From positions 41,409,787 to 41,473,786 of the forward strand of contig NC_045443.1 of the NCBI RefSeq assembly GCF_002776525.5: DNA of 64,000 bases, read 5' to 3'. Position numbers and translations under genes: made by a program. Below, piece after piece: positions 59,246-64,000 of the stretch; position 1 is the first letter of the stretch, and each line of letters starts with the position of its first letter. This DNA is from Piliocolobus tephrosceles. Its lineage: Eukaryota; Chordata; Mammalia; Primates; Cercopithecidae. Under the pieces are notes generated by a model, which saw only the letters and a program-made list of their open reading frames with translations, was not told the origin of the DNA and searched no databases.

Positions 59246-59439
59246 CTGACATGAGCACACAGAGCACCTGTCGTTTTCCAAAACCCAAATCTGACCATTG
59301 TGCTTAACTTTTCCATCATGGATGCAGTCCCCTGTGCAATTCTTTCCATGAGGACATCGACAATCATATCCACCATCCAAATTGAAGCAAATGGTATCAT
59401 TGGCACAGCTGTGCCTCCCGGTCCCACACTCATCAATAT
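59246..59439 (-). CDS. NELL2: NELL2 exon: last EGF domain and start of a VWC domain
   Basis: This 194-nt exon starts in phase 1: the upstream exon gives the first base of the opening Asp codon. It ends after a full Gln codon before GTTGGT. The acceptor is TTGTCTATAG at 59449-59440. It encodes a calcium-binding EGF domain opening with (D)-I-D-E-C. It carries the C-x-N-x4-Y-x-C pattern (C-F-N-L-D-G-G-Y-D-C) typical of Asp/Asn-hydroxylated calcium-binding EGF repeats, and two N-glycosylation sequons (N-D-T and N-C-T). After the EGF domain it begins the next cysteine-rich VWC domain (from C-I-H-D-G-K). An old L1M fragment ends within about 10-25 bases of its donor site. No stops or changes that would disable the protein are seen. 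Confidence 0.96.
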
Positions 59440-61869
59440 CTATAGACAAGAAAAAACGGCATGCAATGTGCTTAGAATATGTGCAGTTTCAAACAACTGC
59501 AATCAGGTCAGTTGTCTCCTGACTTAAAGTATTCAACTGTAAATTAATTTTCATCTTACTGGCTTGCATTTGTGATTAAATGTTGACTAAAGCAATGTTA
59601 ATGATCTGGGGATTTCACAGGAAAATATTATGTTTGATTTAAAAAATCGGGTAACCTTGGCTAGAATTTCAACTTTTATATCTATGTAAATACCATTAGG
59701 CTTTATGAAACATTTATTTTTTTGAGAGTAAAAATATGACTCAATTTACCAAATAAAAACAGTTTAACAGTGGAAATTCTAAAAGTACCTATGATACTTT
59801 AATGGGGATATCATCCCCAGTGTTAAACTGGTGATTACAGAAAAATCCCTTCTTAGTGGGAGATGAAATGTCATGAGATCCCTGCAGCATTTTATGCAAT
59901 ATCAAACCTTATTCCCGCAGCTGCACCTGCCCCCCTCCATGAAGCTCTTTCCATTGTTCTGCCTAGGTGATCTTCCCTTGCATTCCAGGTATTTTCATAC
60001 GGTCCTTAGACTTTGACTCTCAACCACGGAAGGGCAAATAATCATCAGCAATTACCATCTCTCTCACAAAGAATCCACTACTTCTTAACTTTTCCATTTC
60101 AGATTATCATTTTGTCCCCTGCCTGACTCCGTTGGCAATTGCCCATACTTCACCTGACATCACCTATTTCATGGCCATCACAGCCTAAAGCATTTTCATA
60201 CAGATGAAAAAGCAAACATATCATGACCCACAGATCAGGTCCATAAGAGGAGATGGGATTCACTTTTATTTACCCCCGTAATTTAAAGGTCACAAGCCAA
60301 AATACATTTAGGAGACGTGGTATGAATGGCAATAAGCAGTTATTTCCCATTTCATCAGTTTCCTCTGAGTAAAGGTCAAGAAAGAAAGAATTAAATCATG
60401 GCAGAAGTGGGTTAGAGACAAGATGGAATGTATAGCTTTTAACGAGGGCGCTGTATACTGATTCTCCTTGAAGATTTTAAAAATAAGGTTTAGGAAATAT
60501 CTTTATCAAATGATTCGACTTCAACATTAACTGAAGACTTGGACTAGTTAAAATTTGGCAATTTTAAACTTCTTATATACTTAAATTCTGCCACATATAT
60601 ATTCCTGAAAGTAAGTCACAGGACATTTTTTTTTCTGTTTGCCTTGATTTTTATTAGTTTCCATTTCAACAAAACTAATGAATTGGATCAAGAGCCGAAA
60701 AAGTGATTATAGAGCTTTATTAAGCTTGATTTGTTAAGGATAATATTACTTATTATTGTAGACTATGATCAGAAAGAAAACTGTTAGCCAGGATGAGAAT
60801 ATATTTTTTAAAAATTAAGTACTATGGTTAATGTGTATTTTTTCAGATTACAGAAAATTTTTCTCTTTGTAATACAAATTAAATTTTATTAGCTAGTTTT
60901 ATATTTTGTCAATTCGGAATGATATGGTAAATCTGGTGAGTTGATACTTGTCTCCCATTAAATATTTCTAGAATTAAGAATAATAATTAGCCACAAAAAC
61001 ACAAACAAACCATAGTTATTTGGTCTCTTTGACAACAAGCACTACAGACATCCTTACTACATAGCTTTTTTACAGTCTACTATAAGGACATTATTCCATG
61101 AATGGCAATGGCTGAATTTTTGCAATCATTTTATTTTGCTTGACACTTTAAAATAAAAGCTGGGTTATCAGATAATACTTTTTTTCCTGTTATAGGCAGA
61201 AAGATTCCACAGGATTGCTGCATGGGACAAAGAAGAGATGTCCAGGCACAAGATGAATATGTATACTTAAATAAAGCACATCCATAATAAAGAAATAGAG
61301 TAAAAAGTTGCTCATAACAATGGTTGGCATGTACTTGTTATACCTGGAAAAAATGTGTGGGCAGATGCATCATAATGGACTAGCTACAATCCCTTGCTGT
61401 CCAAGGAGTTTGAGTAAGTTTGAACTCAGCTTGTTTTTTCTGCTTATTATCTACACTGACTCTGACAATGCAGAAGTTTTTCCCAATTAACTGGTGATAT
61501 AGAATTTTGGAACCCATTTTTACACATAGCTTGGTTATAACAAGATTCCCAAATTAACTATCTATACAAGGTGTGTATTCTACTTTGAAAAACCTATCAC
61601 GGTATACCTATCATGGCATATACAAATTCCAACTTTAAAATATAGATAACTTCTTTAGTGAGTGATTATTGAAGAAATAAGGTTGCTAAATCCATTTGCC
61701 AGTGTCAGTTTTCATGTAACTTGGTCTAGCAGAGCACTTGACAAAACCTTCTCCTTCTCCTTGATAAATTTTCCCTACTTGCTTCCTATCACACTGGTAG
61801 CTCTTCTGGATCTTTTTTGTCTATACATTCTCTAGGTATGGCAATTATACTATGATTAATATTTAGCCA
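59440..61869. other. NELL2 intron, nothing recognised
   Basis: No further NELL2 exon could be found on the minus strand. No named repeat was recognised, though 59900-60200 is less AT-rich than its surroundings. Confidence 0.45.
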
Positions 61870-62284
61870 TGCAAAGAGTAGGTAAACAGTAGTCTAGAGT
61901 GCTTTTGAGGCAAGAGTGTGCTTGAAGGCCCAACATCTAGAGCTATTAAGATGTGCTGGAGAAACAGAAGTGCTGGTAGACTGGAATGTTCAGTGAGAGA
62001 GCAGAGTAAACACATGTAGCTGAAGAGCTACTCAGGGTCCAAGGAGAGGTCATGTTAAGAAAGTTGAACTTTTTCATAAAGCCAATAAAATGTCATTTTA
62101 GAGAAATGCAAAAAAAAAAAAAAAAAAAAAAACACCATCTGATTTTCATTTTAGACAGGTTCCTTTGGGTTCATTTTTTAAAAGAGATTTGAATGGATTA
62201 GAATTTGGAGCCAGGAGACCAGTTAATAGACTGTTTCCATAGTCTAGGCAAAAGATGATCATACAATAAAAGCAGAGTCTCATA
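61870..62284 (+). repeat. Ancient interspersed repeat, copy 3, left part
   Basis: CACCATCTGATTTTCATTTT and GGAGACCAGTTAATAGACTG match the order of the family at 3190-3815. A pure A-run of 23 bases lies within it at 62110-62132. Confidence 0.55.
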
Positions 62285-62520
62285 GTGGTTGATATGTACC
62301 AGACTCTGTGAACTTTTCATGTAATGATTTATTTAATCTTCACAACCACCCTCAAAGATATAATTAAATTATGATTCTCTCTTTATAAATCAGGAAATTG
62401 AGACATAATACACTTACATAACTTGCCCAAGGTGACACAACCACACAACCAGTAGGCCCAGATGGGAGCTGAAGCAATCATGCTCTAAGTCTGTGCTCTT
62501 AAGTACCATGCCACACTGAG
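62285..62520 (+). mobile_element. MIR element
   Basis: TACCAGACTCTGTGAACTTT, then TTTAATCTTCACAACCACCC, then CTTGCCCAAGGTGACACAAC, in MIR order. Confidence 0.88.
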
Positions 62521-62790
62521 TTACAGCAGTGGGGACGCATAGAAAGAGACAACAGAGAGAATTAACACAACATAGTGATTTGTTGACTTTGAAGATTAGA
62601 AAGAAAGAGAGATCAAGAATGATGTTTAGATTTCTGGCATGGAAAATATGGCTGATGCTATTTATGGAAAGAAGAGCAAGATTTTGCTGTGGAACAGAAG
62701 AGCGGGGAGGGATAAAGGCAGACGTGTTCAGTTTAGGACTGGCTAAACTGCACTTCCTCTGGGCTTCCAAGCAGAGCCGTTCAGCAAGTA
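62521..62790 (+). repeat. Ancient interspersed repeat, copy 3, right part
   Basis: AGAAAGAGAGATCAAGAATG and AGATTTCTGGCATGGAAAA fit the later part of the same old family. Confidence 0.5.
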
Positions 62791-63736
62791 GTTGGATATG
62801 TGTGTCTGGGGCTCAGAAAATAGGATTGGGCCAAAATGTGGATTTGATGCAGACTACTTTCATCATCTCCTTTCTCAAAAAGAGTCCTTCTACTCAGGTT
62901 CAAACTTTGTAGTACTTAGAGTATTTAGAGCTACTTCTTGTTTGCAGTCATTTTCCCTATCTCAAGTTGACAATAATCTCATCATACTTAGCAAAGTCCT
63001 AAAGCAAATACTAGGTACTCTGAGAAGCCTTCCTTGGTGCCAAAGAGCAAATAATTTCTCTTTGTTCCTTCACAGCATGACATGTCGATTTCTTCTCAAA
63101 ATCAAATGCTTTTCTCAGTCACAGCGTTGGGCTTGAACAGACTATTTAAAATACTATCATGTAAACTTCATTTTTTTGGTATCAAAAGTTCAAAAAACTT
63201 CACCAAACTTAAAGATTGTCCAGAAATTAAAGCAATAATGGGAAATGTTGGCATAAATATAAGATATTTATGCGAAAAAAGATACTGGACGGTGTTTCAG
63301 AGAGAGACAAGGTTTTAGGCACAGTGGAAATGGGGGATGGATAAGGAAAATGGGACTCTGGCATGTTACCTCAGGATGAAATGTCTAAATCTCTGAGATA
63401 AATGGATGAGGAAAACAGCAAACAATTTGTATGAATGCAGCTTATAAACATGTATGTTGTAGATCACACAACTGTAACCTAAAAAGTAGTGACACAGTGA
63501 AGTTATTTATTCATGCCTTCAAGTATGAGTCTTACACTTCAGAGTAACTGTAAAGCTACCACTGTGACTTTCTCTACTTTCTTCCCCCCAGCAACAGAAA
63601 AATAGCACCTTCTCTGATATAATCATATTCTTAAAATGGAATCCTTCTAAATACTAATATTACAATTCTAAAAATCACAGAAATTGCAGTAAATGGAGAA
63701 TGTTTAGAAGTTTTTTTTAATCTTTTTAAAAAAATA
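62791..63736. other. NELL2 intron, nothing recognised
   Basis: Short open frames at 62529-63318 show no family resemblance and overlap old repeat sequence at their start. Confidence 0.45.
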
Positions 63737-64000
63737 TATCTATTCATCTGACAAGGGGCTAATATCCAGAATCTACAAAGAACTTAAACAAATTTATGAG
63801 AAAAAGCAAGCAACCCTATCAAAAAGTGGGCAAAGGATATGAACAGACACTTCTCAAAAGAAGACATTTATGCATCCAACTGACACAGGAAAAAATGCTC
63901 ATCATCAGTGGCCATCAGAGAAAGGCAAACCAAAACCACAATGAGATACGATCTCACACCAGTTAGAACGACAATCATTAAAATGTCAGGAAACAACAGG
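63737..64000 (+). mobile_element. 5'-truncated L1PA fragment, cut by the window edge
   Basis: Plus-strand L1 ORF2 sequence from CTATTCATCTGACAAGGGGC onward. It reaches the same ORF2 region with which the window begins. It is antisense to NELL2. Confidence 0.93.

Larger units (their letters stand above)
43603..64000 (-). other. NELL2: NELL2 gene, 3' part (continues beyond the right edge)
   Basis: NELL2 is a secreted, glycosylated protein made mainly in neurons. It has an N-terminal laminin-G/thrombospondin-like domain, VWC domains and EGF repeats; family work describes roles in axon guidance through Robo receptors and in ROS1 signalling in the epididymis. Four minus-strand coding exons in the window spell the last 214 residues in register, with consensus GT/AG splice sites and matching phases. 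Introns, in transcript order, are at least 4.56 kb, 1,151, 1,502 and 11,880 bp. No further coding exon was found between 59440 and 64000. Gene identity is by recognition of the protein; orthology was not computed. Confidence 0.95.

Noticed and set aside
1..64000. The first and last 63 bases of the window are nearly identical (4 differences), suggesting a circular molecule or terminal repeat
   Set aside because: Both ends happen to lie in the same region of two separate L1 ORF2 copies on the plus strand. The differences and the surrounding nuclear gene argue against circularity.
59440..64000. A further NELL2 coding exon in the right end of the window
   Set aside because: No minus-strand stretch with an EGF-type cysteine pattern and consensus splice sites was found; the preceding exon must lie beyond 64000.
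1..64000. tRNA, rRNA, snRNA or microRNA genes
   Set aside because: Nothing with the conserved boxes or cloverleaf pattern was noticed, apart from tRNA-derived MIR elements. A microRNA hairpin cannot be excluded without folding software.

Overview
The window is primate nuclear DNA. It contains Alu, MIR, L1, L2, MaLR (THE1/MST/MLT1), hAT and Tigger repeats, and the 3' end of a gene on the minus strand that I recognise as NELL2 (human orthologue on chromosome 12q12). The youngest Alu (51076-51382) carries three base changes that I associate with Old World monkey AluYR subfamilies, and a CpG-rich solo LTR at 24031-24574 also looks recent. My best guess is a macaque- or baboon-like genome rather than human. 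This comes from memory of subfamily hallmarks, not from a search.

Gene content: NELL2 occupies about 43600-64000 and runs off the right edge. Four coding exons were placed to the base from splice sites and reading frame: 59246-59439, 58094-57918, 56415-56191 and 44310-44260. Together they encode the last 214 residues: the final calcium-binding EGF domain, two VWC (cysteine-rich) domains, a further cysteine-rich segment and the C-terminus. The stop codon is followed by about 660 nt of 3'UTR with an AATAAA at 43627-43622. No other functional gene was recognised.

Layout: 1-770 holds an L1PA 3' end. 4583-7372 holds a DNA transposon split by a complete MST-type MaLR provirus on the plus strand. 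9005-20745 is a nest: an old minus-strand L1 interrupted by a second L1, by an Alu, and by a decayed class I endogenous retrovirus (5' LTR, primer-binding site, gag, pro and pol remnants; no env, no 3' LTR). 20850-23177 is a second MaLR provirus, on the minus strand. 24031-24574 is the solo LTR. 27236-30700 holds a roughly 3-kb hAT-Charlie transposon with transposase remnants, itself holding an AluY and an MLT1 LTR and sitting inside an older repeat. 33032-34268 is an MST LTR split by an ERV1-type LTR. 34675-43600 is intergenic DNA with MIR, hAT, L1M and L2 fragments.

The NELL2 introns hold MLT1A, MIR, L1M/L1MA, MER2, AluY, a monomeric Alu, an MST solo LTR and microsatellites. No new genetic system was found. 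The observations most worth following are a long UG repeat close upstream of an in-frame NELL2 exon, the young solo LTR with its internal tandem repeats, the two opposed MaLR proviruses, and several insertions dated relative to each other by target-site duplications.
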